Shown piece by piece: positions 39,601 through 48,389 of a stretch of 64,000 bases of DNA (position 1 is the stretch's first letter; each line of letters starts with the position of its first letter). The translations under genes were made by a program, and so were the position numbers. The DNA is from Arthrobacter sp. zg-Y1171 (GTDB lineage Bacteria; Actinomycetota; Actinomycetes; Actinomycetales; Micrococcaceae): positions 868,001-932,000 of the forward strand of contig NZ_CP104264.1 of NCBI RefSeq assembly GCF_025244845.1, given 5' to 3'. A model generated the notes under the pieces. That model was not told the DNA's origin, did not search any database, and saw only the letters and a program-made list of their open reading frames with translations.

Positions 39601-40086
39601 GCGGACGGCAGCACCGCGGCAGGGGTGCCGTCCCAGACCGAAGAAATCCGCGCCTCCATACCGGCCGGCGCGGAAGGCCGGCTGCTCGTCCTCGCCGAAC
39701 GTGCCGACACCGGATGGCAGGCGAGCCTGAACGGCAGCCCGCTGACCGCAGCGGATCTTCAGTGGGAGCAGGCCTTTGAACTGCCTGCCGAGGGTGGAGA
39801 GCTCCGCGTGGACTACGTCAGCGCAGCCTCGCCGTGGCTTGAGGCGCTGCAGATCCTGGTGATCGGCCTGACCCTGCTGCTGGCGCTTCCCACGCCCACC
39901 GGCCAGACTGTCCGCCTTCCCGGCAAACGGGAATTACCCGAGACGCCAACGGCGGCAAACGAGCCGCAGCCCGCGGCCGGACCGGCACCCGGCTCGGCAC
40001 AGACGGCCGCAAAAGAGGAATCGCCCGTGCCCCTCGGCGCAGGCCCGCACCGGGTTGACCGGACCCCGGAAGGAAGCCAGCAATGA
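36607..40086 (+). CDS. Large membrane glycosyltransferase (GT2 domain plus multi-pass region)
   Basis: About 1159 residues: an N-terminal GT2 domain (about 1-290; VCAVVVAHNGASYLPDTLSAL, acidic motif WLLHDDSAPDPG, GGFDPALPGSGDDIDLCWR), a cytoplasmic linker, some 12 membrane segments (about 385-860), an extracellular domain and a terminal helix. It is probably an envelope polysaccharide or glycolipid enzyme. The conserved first strand begins before any ATG, GTG or TTG in frame; the first, TTG 36757, would delete about 50 residues. ATT at 36607, sharing a base with the whiB stop (TAATT), is the best placed start. The start is therefore uncertain. It overlaps the next gene by ATGA. Confidence 0.75.
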   Translation: MHSQVHVCAVVVAHNGASYLPDTLSALTAQTRPADFYIGVDAGSTDASASLLQLGLPVGSPVIGVPARSGFGAAVKAGLAELPDNLRVTGSGSASGSGTEDGAGSVQEWIWLLHDDSAPDPGALQELLLAVERAPSVTIAGAKQVEWDNDRRLVDVGVSINRWAERLTLIDADELDQGQYDSRSDIFAVNSAGMLIRRDAWDLLGGFDPALPGSGDDIDLCWRNRLAGNRVVVVPSARMRHAGNRPNPAASASAARRAEIFLRLKHAPLWQVPFLAVGAVLGGIGRFFLGMVAKDPGYAVSSLLTSAAAVLRPVDLYRSRRRAAVTRRRPRNAVNALRSGSREVREHRRTMYRADSPETAETGSAEYVPSGDTNNDFAALEGPGRTWVGLGALAAVLLLAGLSLAGLHRLFGASAAAGGALVPLGQGVGEIWAAATGWWAQLGSGAPAHGDPFNFVLTLLAIAGFGNGNAALLILLLLALPLAGLSAWFAAGAFTRHRGLRFWAAMFWAAVPAFQVALGSGRLGALVVHLLLPLTVLAVARAVGSGAASGTAAPGTAAAGTAAAGTPVPAGAASWTAAATAGLLLAAVTAAAPLVFVLAAAAVLLLTLGLRRRARTLWWSLLPGAVLLLPQVLSAVPNLRAVPADPGLPLAFTRSEAWQQLLGYPLAFDINGTLAGLLPAGPWNLVLALVVGAPVVFLAALALFRTRSAPLARLSWLLVLTALALNAAASYLGTAAAPDAVVTAFTGPLVSACTLLLLCPALVFAGDLLSGARSRTVARSNRILAAVLGTVLAAGPAASLGLWVIPQFTGSGFPGTQSPDVAAAAILPGTSLEVQGAEARSLPATAADAGHDTTQSRSLVLHADAEGNVSAALMRGGGTTLEQLSTIYAARGVKGGVGSETLADDDPATADLRRAVAAITAGSGVDPRADLARLGVAFVVLQESDTAAELLAGRMDSVPGLSAVGQTGSGWLWRVSEPLSAAGTETQSGLGARARIVNADGSTAAGVPSQTEEIRASIPAGAEGRLLVLAERADTGWQASLNGSPLTAADLQWEQAFELPAEGGELRVDYVSAASPWLEALQILVIGLTLLLALPTPTGQTVRLPGKRELPETPTAANEPQPAAGPAPGSAQTAAKEESPVPLGAGPHRVDRTPEGSQQ
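38251..38310 (+). repeat. 15-base tandem repeat within glycosyltransferase gene
   Basis: Four successive 15-base units (38251, 38266, 38281, 38296), the middle two identical at 14 positions (CTGGGACCGCGGCC core). They encode a GTAAx pentapeptide repeat in a loop between membrane helices. Confidence 0.75.
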
Positions 40087-41795
40087 GCAGGGACAAGTCC
40101 GGCAACAAGCCGGGGGAGCAGGAACTTCCTTCTACGGAGGACGAGGCTGAGCTGCGCCGGGAGGCGCCCGAGGCGGCTTCATCAACGCCTCCGGCGTCCG
40201 CGCCGGCCGGCTCCAGGGCCGACGGAGCCACTGCCCGCAGGGCCGGTTCCGGCGGCGCCAGGACCGCCGGACGCTGGACGACGGGGATCCTGCTCCTGAC
40301 TGCTTCCGGTGCGCTGGTGGCGGGGACGTCGCTTGTTGGAACCGGTTCCGCAGGCGGCGCCGTCGATGTTCCCTATGCCGAAGTCCCCGCCGGGCCCCTG
40401 ACCGGTGTGTGCCCGCAGCCGCCGCGGCTGCTCGCCGGCAACACGGCCGGTACGGATGCCGAGTTCAGTGCGGAGTCCACCTCCGCCAAGTCCGTAGTGA
40501 GCGCGGTTCTCCTGGCTGATGCGGGCAACCCGCTGCCGGCTGCCGAACTGTCGTCAGTCTCGGACGGTTCGGTTCTCCAAGGCATCGGCGGCGGCACGGA
40601 AGCACCGCTCGCCGGAGAGCGGACCGCCGGCGTCGTACGCGAGACGCCGGTCTCCGCGGCGGCGCTTTTGAGCGCCGAGCCAGCCGATGCCCAGCAGGTC
40701 ACGGCCGGAGCGACCATGACCTATACCGCCGCAGACGGCGATCTGGCCGGACTCACGGCGGCCACCTGCCAGGCGCCCGCCAACGACCTTTGGCTGGTGG
40801 GAGCACGGACGAACGTGGGTGCCACCGCGGTGCTGCAGCTGACCAACCCGTCCCTTACCCCGGCCGATGTCGATTTGGAGCTCTACGGCACTGCCGGTCC
40901 GGTGGAAGGGCCGGGTACCCGGGGCATCGCCGTAGCCCCGGGCGAAACCAAGTCAGTGGTCCTTGCCGGCCTGGCCGCCAACCAGGAGTCCCTGGCCGTG
41001 CGGGTGCGGAGTTCGGGCGGACCGGTTTCAGCGGTCATCTCGCAGAACCTGCTGCGGGGCCTGACCCCCGGCGGCGTGGAGCTGATCCAGCCCACGGCGG
41101 CACCCGGTCCGGCGCAGGTGGTCAGCGGCGTGCGCATCCAGAACCCGGAGGCTACCCGCAACCTGGCCAAGGAAGAGGGCTATGCATCGGTGACGCCGTC
41201 ACTGCAGGTAGCGGTTCCGGGCGGCAGCGACGCCGTCGTGAATGTCCGCGTCTTCGGCAGCGGCGGCGAAGCCGTCCTGGCGGGCGGCGGAAGCTACAAC
41301 GCTGCGGCAGGCACAGTGACGCGCCTTCCGCTGGATACGCTGCCCGAGGGCACCTATACGCTGGATATTACGTCCGACGTCGCCGTGGCCGCTTCAGCCG
41401 TCTTCAGCCGGGGTTCCGATGCCGAGAAGGGGACCGATATTGCCGTTGCCCCCGCCGGCGAACGCCTGGGCAGCGAGCACCTGGCGGTGCTGGCCTCAGG
41501 GGACTCCGCTCTCTCCTTCACGGCACCGGAAGGCGCTTCCGAAGTGCGCCTCGCTGCTGTCACCGCCGACGGTGTCCTGCTGGCCGAAAAGACGGTGCAG
41601 CTCAAGGCAGCCTCCACTACCGTGGTCAACCCGGCCGATCTCGGTGGACCCGCCGCCGCAGTCCTGGTCAGTGCCACCGGAGCCCCGGTTTACGGGGCAC
41701 AGATAGTGACCGGGGGAGATACCGGGATCAGCGTGGTGCCCCTGCCCCGGGGCACTGTAGGCGGCAGCCGCGTACAGGTGGGTGTGGGGTACTAG
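40083..41795 (+). CDS. DUF5719 family membrane-anchored extracellular protein
   Basis: A 570-residue protein with a disordered acidic cytoplasmic N-terminus (about 1-60), one membrane helix (about 65-85, TTGILLLTASGALVAGTSLVG) and a long extracellular beta-rich region of repeated modules (for example LQLTNPSLTPADVDLELYGTAG and AVRVRSSGGPVSAVI). No catalytic motif is recognised. Its start overlaps the glycosyltransferase stop (ATGA) and the two are neighbours in other actinobacteria as I recall, so it probably works with that enzyme at the cell surface. Confidence 0.82.
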   Translation: MSRDKSGNKPGEQELPSTEDEAELRREAPEAASSTPPASAPAGSRADGATARRAGSGGARTAGRWTTGILLLTASGALVAGTSLVGTGSAGGAVDVPYAEVPAGPLTGVCPQPPRLLAGNTAGTDAEFSAESTSAKSVVSAVLLADAGNPLPAAELSSVSDGSVLQGIGGGTEAPLAGERTAGVVRETPVSAAALLSAEPADAQQVTAGATMTYTAADGDLAGLTAATCQAPANDLWLVGARTNVGATAVLQLTNPSLTPADVDLELYGTAGPVEGPGTRGIAVAPGETKSVVLAGLAANQESLAVRVRSSGGPVSAVISQNLLRGLTPGGVELIQPTAAPGPAQVVSGVRIQNPEATRNLAKEEGYASVTPSLQVAVPGGSDAVVNVRVFGSGGEAVLAGGGSYNAAAGTVTRLPLDTLPEGTYTLDITSDVAVAASAVFSRGSDAEKGTDIAVAPAGERLGSEHLAVLASGDSALSFTAPEGASEVRLAAVTADGVLLAEKTVQLKAASTTVVNPADLGGPAAAVLVSATGAPVYGAQIVTGGDTGISVVPLPRGTVGGSRVQVGVGY

Positions 41796-41802
41796 ACCTC
41801 GG

Positions 41803-42315
41803 TTACAGGGGGCGGAACCGGCCGTAGGCAGGATCAACGGTTTCGGGGTCCATTCCCATCAGTATCGCCAGCTGCTCCACGATGACGTCATGCACCAGCT
41901 CGCTGACGGGCACCAGGGAGCGGGCAGCGGTTTCGACGGCGTGCCGGTAGATGGTGATGACCGGCGGCCGGTTTGGTGCAGAGGCGGTCCCGGCGCCCAG
42001 CGGAATGGGTCCGCCGGAGCGCGCCAGCTCCTCAAGTCCTGGAGGGATCTCCTCGACCACGAACTGGTAGGTCTGGATCCGTTCGCCCCAGAGCCGTTCC
42101 AGCCGCTGCGCTGATTCGAGTACCCACTCGTCGAAACGTTCCGCGCGCGTGCGGGCACCGGCCAGATGCGGCGGGATCACGTCTCCCCGCAGGCCGCGCC
42201 CGTGCCGGTTGCGCCGCCGTTGCCGGAAGGACCGGGCGGGCGCACCGGGGGAGGAAGCGGCTGCGGCACTTGACTCATCTTCGAGACGCACCCGGAATGA
42301 AGATCCCATGGACAT
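41803..42315 (-). CDS. Zincin-like metallopeptidase family protein with degenerate motif
   Basis: A 170-residue protein of the family recalled as M. tuberculosis Rv3259. The region where minimal zincins carry HExxH reads SELVHDVIVEQLAILMGMD, so only one histidine and a shifted glutamate remain and peptidase activity is doubtful. The N-terminal 55 residues are basic and disordered. It lies opposite the surrounding genes, seven bases from the DUF5719 stop and divergent from DUF3499. Function unknown. Confidence 0.78.
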   Translation of the reverse strand: MSMGSSFRVRLEDESSAAAASSPGAPARSFRQRRRNRHGRGLRGDVIPPHLAGARTRAERFDEWVLESAQRLERLWGERIQTYQFVVEEIPPGLEELARSGGPIPLGAGTASAPNRPPVITIYRHAVETAARSLVPVSELVHDVIVEQLAILMGMDPETVDPAYGRFRPL

Positions 42316-42456
42316 GTAAGAACTCTAACCGCTGGTCCCAGCCCCGGGGACCCCTTATCTTTTGTGCACTCGTCTTGCGTCGCAGCCGTGCCCGGGGACC
42401 GCGGTTCCGGCGCGCCTGCACCGGCACCGCGCAGGGAGCGGGTAAAGTGATCCTCC

Positions 42457-42846
42457 GTGGAATCCTTACGCCAGTGCTCCCGGTCAGCCTGCCGCCAGCC
42501 GGCGGTAGCTACGCTGACCTACGTATACGCCGATTCCACTGCAGTGCTTGGCCCGCTGGCCACGTACGCCGAGCCGCATTGTTACGATCTGTGTGCCGGC
42601 CACTCCGCCCGGCTTACCGCCCCGCTGGGATGGGAACTTGTCCGCCTGAACCTGGAGGGCCAGCCCCGGACTCCGACCAGTGACGAACTCTCCGCTTTGG
42701 TGGACGCCGTACGCGAACAGGCAGCGAAGGCAACGGAAGAGGACGCCACGGAGTCGCAGCGCGGCGGAAAGCATGCCCTGGAGCCACCCGCCGAGACCCC
42801 CGGGACCCGCCGGGCGCACCTGAAGGTGCTGCGCGAGCAGAACTAG
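42457..42846 (+). CDS. DUF3499 family zinc-ribbon-like protein
   Basis: A 129-residue protein with a compact N-terminal domain carrying paired cysteines and histidines (QCSRSACRQPAV, EPHCYDLCAGHSARL) that probably bind zinc, and a polar disordered C-terminal half. DUF3499 is actinobacterial and uncharacterised. Start is GTG 42457. In related genomes manB follows; here the next gene is Trm112. Confidence 0.82.
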   Translation: MESLRQCSRSACRQPAVATLTYVYADSTAVLGPLATYAEPHCYDLCAGHSARLTAPLGWELVRLNLEGQPRTPTSDELSALVDAVREQAAKATEEDATESQRGGKHALEPPAETPGTRRAHLKVLREQN

Positions 42847-42942
42847 GCACCGCCCTTCGCCGGGCAGCTGGCTTCCAAGCGCTAGGCTTGGCTGTGATGC
42901 GCCGCCCACCGCGGCACCCGATTTCAAGGAAGTGCTGTATCA

Positions 42943-43128
42943 ATGGCCAATCTGACAGCCGGACTCCTCGACGTCCTGCGTTGCCCTGCCACCGGATCCG
43001 TCCTCGTCCAGGACGGTGACGAACTCGTTTCGACCGTTCCCGACGCAAGCGGCGAACGGGTGCGGTACCGCGTGGAAGAAGGCATTCCGGTTCTGCTGAA
43101 GGCCGCCGCCACTCGGCAGGAGGGCTAA
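42943..43128 (+). CDS. Trm112 family protein
   Basis: A 61-residue protein of the Trm112/UPF0434 family ([28 protein letters not shown]). Eukaryotic and archaeal Trm112 activates methyltransferases; bacterial members are small and often keep only part of the zinc ribbon, as here with a single cysteine. Thirty-seven bases upstream of ahcY on the same strand, a pairing that fits a link to methylation, though that is inference. Confidence 0.82.
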   Translation: MANLTAGLLDVLRCPATGSVLVQDGDELVSTVPDASGERVRYRVEEGIPVLLKAAATRQEG

Positions 43129-43165
43129 CCGCCCGGACCCGCCGCGAACCCGTAAGGATTCCAGC

Positions 43166-44632
43166 GTGAGCATTGACTTCAAAGTAGCTGACCTTTCCCT
43201 CGCCGAAGCCGGGCGCCACCAGATCCGCCTGGCCGAACACGAGATGCCAGGCTTGATGGCGCTGCGGCGCGAGTACGGTCCAAGCCAGCCGCTGGCCGGG
43301 GCCCGAATCGCCGGGTCCCTGCACATGACGGTGCAGACCGCCGTGCTGATCGAGACGCTGACGGCCTTGGGCGCTGAAGTCCGCTGGGCGTCCTGCAACA
43401 TCTTCTCCACGCAGGACGAAGCCGCTGCTGCCGTGGTGGTAGGCGGGGGAACGGCCTCGGAACCCGCAGGCGTTCCGGTCTTCGCATGGAAGAACGAGTC
43501 GCTCGAGGATTACTGGTGGACCGCCGAGCAGATCCTTAGCTGGCCCGAAGGATCCGGCGGCCCGAACATGATCCTCGACGACGGCGGTGACGCCACCCTC
43601 CTGCTGCACAAGGGCGTGGAGTTCGATGCGGCGGGGTTCGTACCGGAAAACCCGCAGGACGGCGACGAGGACTACTCCTACGAGTTCACCGTGATCCTCG
43701 ACCGCCTGCGGCGCAGCCTGGCGGAGCATCCGGGGAAGTGGACCGAAATCGCCAAGGGCATCCGGGGCGTCACGGAGGAAACCACCACCGGTGTGCTGCG
43801 CCTCTACCAGCTCGCGGCCGAGGGCAGGCTGCTGTTCCCGGCCATCAACGTCAACGACTCCGTCACCAAGTCCAAGTTCGATAACAAATACGGCATCCGG
43901 CATTCCCTTCCGGACGGATTGAACCGTGCCACTGACACGCTTATCGGCGGCAAGGTTGCCGTGGTCTGCGGCTACGGCGACGTCGGCAAGGGCGCCGCGG
44001 AGGCACTCCGCGGGCAGGGCGCCCGGGTGATCGTCACGGAAATCGACCCCATCTGCGCACTGCAGGCGGCGATGGACGGCTACCAAGTGGCGAAGCTGGA
44101 ATCCGTGCTGGCGCAGGGCGATATTTTCATCACCACCACCGGGAACAAGGACATCATCATGGCCCGGCACATGGCCGCCATGAAACACCAGGCGATCGTC
44201 GGCAACGTCGGGCACTTCGACAACGAGATCGACATGGCCGGACTCGCCCGGGTGCCCGGCATCCGCAAGGTCGAGATCAAGCCGCAGGTCCATGAATGGG
44301 TGTTCGATGAAGGCACCGACGCGCAGCGCAGCATCATTGTGCTCTCCGAAGGGCGGCTGCTGAACCTCGGCAACGCCACCGGGCATCCGTCCTTTGTGAT
44401 GAGCAATTCCTTCGCGAACCAGACCATTGCGCAGATTGAGCTGTTCACCAGGCACGGCGACGGGACCTACGCCAACCAGGTCTACGTGCTGCCCAAGGTC
44501 CTGGACGAAAAGGTGGCCCGCCTGCACCTTTCCGCCCTCGGCGTCGAACTGACAGAACTCACCAAGAGCCAGGCGGACTATCTGGGCGTCGACGTGGCGG
44601 GTCCCTTCAAGCCCGAGCACTACCGGTACTGA
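43166..44632 (+). CDS. ahcY: Adenosylhomocysteinase (S-adenosyl-L-homocysteine hydrolase)
   Basis: Reversibly hydrolyses S-adenosylhomocysteine to adenosine and homocysteine, relieving product inhibition of methyltransferases. The 488 residues carry the NAD-binding motif [19 protein letters not shown], the family segments [29 protein letters not shown], and the C-terminal lysine-tyrosine end (KPEHYRY). Length suits the bacterial form with the extra internal insertion. Start is GTG 43166 with AAGGA upstream. Confidence 0.96.
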   Translation: MSIDFKVADLSLAEAGRHQIRLAEHEMPGLMALRREYGPSQPLAGARIAGSLHMTVQTAVLIETLTALGAEVRWASCNIFSTQDEAAAAVVVGGGTASEPAGVPVFAWKNESLEDYWWTAEQILSWPEGSGGPNMILDDGGDATLLLHKGVEFDAAGFVPENPQDGDEDYSYEFTVILDRLRRSLAEHPGKWTEIAKGIRGVTEETTTGVLRLYQLAAEGRLLFPAINVNDSVTKSKFDNKYGIRHSLPDGLNRATDTLIGGKVAVVCGYGDVGKGAAEALRGQGARVIVTEIDPICALQAAMDGYQVAKLESVLAQGDIFITTTGNKDIIMARHMAAMKHQAIVGNVGHFDNEIDMAGLARVPGIRKVEIKPQVHEWVFDEGTDAQRSIIVLSEGRLLNLGNATGHPSFVMSNSFANQTIAQIELFTRHGDGTYANQVYVLPKVLDEKVARLHLSALGVELTELTKSQADYLGVDVAGPFKPEHYRY

Positions 44633-44659
44633 CTGCCGGGGTTTGTTACGGGCCCGGAC

Positions 44660-45460
44660 TCAGTCGCTGAACGGCATCCGGTGCAGCCGTTCGGCCAGGG
44701 CCCGGGACTGCAGCCGTTGGCGGTCCAGCCGGACGTAATCGCGGTTCCGGCGCTCGGCGACGACCGCCCGAAGGTAGGCCTCCGGATGCGTGCCCGGCGG
44801 CGGCTGCGGGGATACATGCGCAGTGGTTTCCGAGGCAAGTTCGGATGCGAGCACCATTCTGGCCGTTCCGGTCATGTGCCCGCTCTGGGCCAGGAAGCGG
44901 GAGATGCGGCGCGCCAACCCGTCGGGCAGGCGGCCGATATCGGCCAGGTCCGCCCAGCCGGCAAGCTCCGGGGGAGCCGCCACCAGCTCCGGCAACGGTG
45001 CCACCACCCGGTCCCGCAGGGCATAGGTGCCGGCCAGGAGATCCCCGAGGCGCTTGGACTTGTCATTGAACAACGCCACCATGACGGCCAGCGAACCGGC
45101 GAGCATGTAGATCTCCAGTACCGCGGTGAACGCCCGGATGAAGGCGTGCCGGAACCGCACCGAACCGCCGTCGTCGCGGACAATCCGCAGCCCCATGACC
45201 AGGCGGCCGAGCGACTTTCCCCGCGTCAGGGTTTCCACCGCCGCCGGGACCAACACGAACAGCAGCACCACAAGGCTCAGCGACAGTGCCTGTGCCAGGG
45301 CCGGGTCCGACGACGCGACGGCCTGCGCGACCAGCAGCATCAAGACGATAAACACGAGGACCTGGGCAATGACGTCGATGAGGGCGCTGACCATCCGCGC
45401 CGCGAAGCCGGCAGGACGGAGCTCAAGGACCACGGCTTCGCCGGTAACAATGCTGCTCAT
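44660..45460 (-). CDS. RDD family membrane protein
   Basis: A 266-residue protein with an RDD domain (about 10-140): the first helix contains the ARMVSALIDVIAQV segment with the characteristic Arg and Asp, then TRGKSLGRLVMGLRIVRDDGG. The C-terminal 120 residues are cytoplasmic. ATG 45460 is supported by AGGAGG. It is divergent from the SpoIIM gene with a 54-base gap, a pair often found together; transport roles have been suggested for some RDD proteins. Confidence 0.87.
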   Translation of the reverse strand: MSSIVTGEAVVLELRPAGFAARMVSALIDVIAQVLVFIVLMLLVAQAVASSDPALAQALSLSLVVLLFVLVPAAVETLTRGKSLGRLVMGLRIVRDDGGSVRFRHAFIRAFTAVLEIYMLAGSLAVMVALFNDKSKRLGDLLAGTYALRDRVVAPLPELVAAPPELAGWADLADIGRLPDGLARRISRFLAQSGHMTGTARMVLASELASETTAHVSPQPPPGTHPEAYLRAVVAERRNRDYVRLDRQRLQSRALAERLHRMPFSD

Positions 45461-45502
45461 TCGTGTCCTCCTGAAGTGATGGGGACCACTGTACCGACCC
45501 GT

Positions 45503-45508
45503 TAGGGT
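45503..45508 (+). promoter_or_regulatory. Candidate leaderless -10 of SpoIIM-family gene
   Basis: TAGGGT ends six bases before GTG 45515. Confidence 0.45.
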
Positions 45509-45514
45509 GTAACC

Positions 45515-46507
45515 GTGGACCTCGATGCCTTCACTGCAGTGCACAGCGATGACTGGAAACGCCTCGACGAGCTGGCTGCGCGCCGCCGCTTAAGCGGCCC
45601 GGAAGCGGACGAACTGCTTCGGCTCTACCAGCGTGCCTCCACCCATCTTTCCATCGTGCGCTCGGTAGCCCCGGAAGGAACGCTTTCCGCCTCCCTCTCC
45701 ATGCGCCTGTCCCGCGCCCGGACCCGGTTTACCGGCAGCCGGTCCAACTTCATGGAGGACCTGGCGAACTTCTTCGTTTCGTCCCTCCCAGCCGCCTTTT
45801 ACCGCGTGCGCTGGCTGACCGTTGCGATAGGTGCAGCCTTCGTCCTGGTGGCCTGGCTGACCGGTTTGTGGGCCGTCAATACGCCGGGGGTGCTGGCCGC
45901 AGTAGGGTCGGATGAGGAGGTCCGCCGCTATGTCGAAGAGGACTTCGTCAACTACTACTCCGAAAATCCGGCAGCGTCGTTCTCCGGCATGGTCTGGACC
46001 AACAACGCCTGGATCGCCGTCCAAGCGGTCGCGTTCGGCATCACCGGACTGTGGGTGCCCTGGATCCTGTACCAGAACGCCGTAAGCGTGGGCCTGTCCG
46101 CGGGGATGATGGCAGCACACGGCCGCCTGGACGTGTTTTTCACCTATATCCTGCCGCACGGGTTCATGGAACTGACCGCCATATTCATTGCCTCAGCCGC
46201 CGGGCTGCGGATTTTCTGGGCCTTCGCCGCACCCGGGCGGCGTTCCCGGATGACCGCCGTGGCTCAGGAGGGACGTTCCCTGATGACGGTTGCCCTAGGC
46301 CTGGTAGTGGTCCTGTTTATCTCCGGACTGGTTGAGGGCTTCGTTACACCCAGCCCCCTGCCGGCCTGGCTGCGCCTGGCCATCGGGTTCGGAGTATTTG
46401 CGGCGTACTGGGCGTACACGCTCATCCTCGGCGGGAGGGCCTACCGGGCCGGTCACCGAGGTGACCTGTCCGCGCGCGACGCCGGAGCGTATCTGCGTAC
46501 TGCCTAG
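45515..46507 (+). CDS. Stage II sporulation protein M family (DUF95) membrane protein
   Basis: A 330-residue protein with about 100 cytoplasmic N-terminal residues (LDAFTAVHSDDWKRLDELAARR) and five to six membrane helices; NAWIAVQAVAFGITGLWVPWILYQNAVSVGL and LPHGFMELTAIFIASAAGLRI are the DUF95 core. The organism is unlikely to form endospores, so the SpoIIM name reflects homology only. It is paired with the divergent RDD gene. Confidence 0.88.
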   Translation: MDLDAFTAVHSDDWKRLDELAARRRLSGPEADELLRLYQRASTHLSIVRSVAPEGTLSASLSMRLSRARTRFTGSRSNFMEDLANFFVSSLPAAFYRVRWLTVAIGAAFVLVAWLTGLWAVNTPGVLAAVGSDEEVRRYVEEDFVNYYSENPAASFSGMVWTNNAWIAVQAVAFGITGLWVPWILYQNAVSVGLSAGMMAAHGRLDVFFTYILPHGFMELTAIFIASAAGLRIFWAFAAPGRRSRMTAVAQEGRSLMTVALGLVVVLFISGLVEGFVTPSPLPAWLRLAIGFGVFAAYWAYTLILGGRAYRAGHRGDLSARDAGAYLRTA

Positions 46508-46600
46508 CCGCGGGGTGGCGTGCAGTCCACCCGGTGCTGTCCCGGTAGGGTCGAGTGTAAGACCAGCGGAGAACAGTTCAGGGAAGTGAAAGAGGAAGCA

Positions 46601-48319
46601 GTGGCAAGTCAGGACGAAACCCCCACGCATCGATCGACGGCCGGAGGGGAGCCGCTCAACGGAACCGAGGCTTCAGCGCCGCTGCAGGGGAAGGACCCCA
46701 ACGGATCCGGCTCCCATGCCGCTACTGCCCCGGAAGCCGCCGGGACCCGTGAGCACGCCGACTGGGACGCGGAGTTCGACAACCTCACCGCATCCGAGCA
46801 GGCCGAGGCCGACGCGGAGGCTGCAGCAGATGAGGCAGGCGACGCCGGCGTCGCAGAACCGGACGCCGCCGAACCGGACGTCGCAGGACCGGACGCCGCA
46901 GAATCGGACGTCGAGCTGACCCCGGAAGCGCCGGAGGACCTCGAGGACCCGGAAGACCCGGAAGACGCGGAGGACGCTGAGGCCCTCCGGAACCGGGAAG
47001 CGGCTGAGGGCCCGGCCGCGTCCGAAAACCGTGATGCGGCAGCAACTGCAGGCGCCGGTGGCACCGTCCCGGGCGGGCACCCGAAGGTCGCCCAGCGCAG
47101 CCAGCTTCCCATGCGCCGGGCAAGCACCCTCCCCGACCTGAGCGGTTATTCCTCCACCGACGACGCCGTGGACGCCGGCCCCGAGGACCGGGACCGGGAC
47201 CGCACGGATGAGGACATGGCGGCAACATCCGCCCAAACGCCTTCGGGCGCAGTGGAAGCAGGCGAGGAACGGCCGCATGCCGTGCCCTCCGGAGCGCACG
47301 ATGCCGGCCGGCATGAAGCCGATGCATCCGGGGACTCCGAAAGGGAAACCGAAACGACGCCGGAGCGCGAAACCGAAACGTCCGACGACGCCGACGGCGA
47401 AGTGCAGGACGGCACTGCGGCGGTGGCTGCCGAGTCTACAAACACCGCCGTCACACCGGTTATCGTCCACTCTGCCGAGACGGAGAGCGGGACAGAGCCA
47501 GCCACTGACAGGGCAGACCACGCCGACGACGCCGACGCGGCACTGGCTGAAGCGCAGCGACGTGCACAGGAACGCGAGAAGGCTGCAGCGGGTAAGCCCG
47601 TCCTGGCCCGTGTCCTGCAGGTCATGATTGCCGTGTTCTTCCCGGTCATGGTGCTGGCCGCGGCGATCCGTGCCGTCGCGACGCCCCTGTTCCTGTGGGC
47701 TGAGTACCATCGGCCCGGTTTCCCGGCAGACAGTTACGGATTCTCCACCGATGACCGGATGACCTACGGTTCCTACGCCGTGGACTACCTGCTCAACTTC
47801 AGCGGATCCCGGTATCTGGGGGACCTGGTCGGAGACGGCGGAGAACCGCTGTACCTGGCCAGCGAAGTCAGCCACATGGCCGATGTCAAGACAGTGCTGA
47901 CGGTGGCCTTCATCGCTGCGACGGTGATGGCGGTGCTGAGCCTCTTCGCCGCACTTTATCTGCACCGACGCAGCCCGGGCGGCATCCGCCGGTCCTTGTT
48001 CTCCGGTGCGGTGATCACGTTGGTCCTGGTGGCGGCGCTGGTCGTCCTCGCCGTTCTGGGCTGGGAACAGTTCTTCACCCAGCTGCACACGGTCTTCTTC
48101 TCGAACGGGAACTGGACCTTCCGGCTGGATGACACGCTGATCCGGCTCTTCCCGGCCCAGTTCTGGATGGACGCCGGGATTACCATTGCCGCGCTGGTGC
48201 TGCTCACCTGCGTTGTCGTGCTGGTCTGCTGCTGGCCCACCCGGGCACGCCGGGAACGCGTGCAGCAGGCCCGGGAAGACGCCCGCCGCCGTTACGCAGA
48301 GTCCCTCGAAGCACTCTAG
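46601..48319 (+). CDS. TIGR01906 family integral membrane protein with long acidic N-terminal region
   Basis: A 572-residue protein. About 320 N-terminal residues are low-complexity and rich in Glu, Asp, Ala and Pro, with near-repeats such as AEPDVAGPDAAESDV and EDPEDPEDAEDAE. The remaining 250 residues hold four helices and the TIGR01906 core (GFSTDDRMTYGSYAVDYLLN, then FRLDDTLIRLFPAQFWMDAG). GTG 46601 follows AGAGGAAG. Function unknown. A very strong terminator follows. Confidence 0.8.
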   Translation: MASQDETPTHRSTAGGEPLNGTEASAPLQGKDPNGSGSHAATAPEAAGTREHADWDAEFDNLTASEQAEADAEAAADEAGDAGVAEPDAAEPDVAGPDAAESDVELTPEAPEDLEDPEDPEDAEDAEALRNREAAEGPAASENRDAAATAGAGGTVPGGHPKVAQRSQLPMRRASTLPDLSGYSSTDDAVDAGPEDRDRDRTDEDMAATSAQTPSGAVEAGEERPHAVPSGAHDAGRHEADASGDSERETETTPERETETSDDADGEVQDGTAAVAAESTNTAVTPVIVHSAETESGTEPATDRADHADDADAALAEAQRRAQEREKAAAGKPVLARVLQVMIAVFFPVMVLAAAIRAVATPLFLWAEYHRPGFPADSYGFSTDDRMTYGSYAVDYLLNFSGSRYLGDLVGDGGEPLYLASEVSHMADVKTVLTVAFIAATVMAVLSLFAALYLHRRSPGGIRRSLFSGAVITLVLVAALVVLAVLGWEQFFTQLHTVFFSNGNWTFRLDDTLIRLFPAQFWMDAGITIAALVLLTCVVVLVCCWPTRARRERVQQAREDARRRYAESLEAL

Positions 48320-48334
48320 GCAGCCCCGCAGCAT

Positions 48335-48372
48335 AAAAATCCCCCGTACCGGTATCGGTACGGGGGATTTTT
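48335..48372. terminator. Very strong bidirectional terminator
   Basis: AAAAATCCCCCGTACC (48335-48350) and GGTACGGGGGATTTTT (48357-48372) form a perfect 16-bp stem with a 6-base loop and T-runs on both strands, between two convergent genes. Confidence 0.92.
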
Positions 48373-48389
48373 ACTGCCGGTGTGTGTGC

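Noticed and set aside
42614..44620. 668-codon minus-strand frame opposite ahcY
   Set aside because: Antisense to DUF3499, Trm112 and ahcY, all clear genes; no domain seen.
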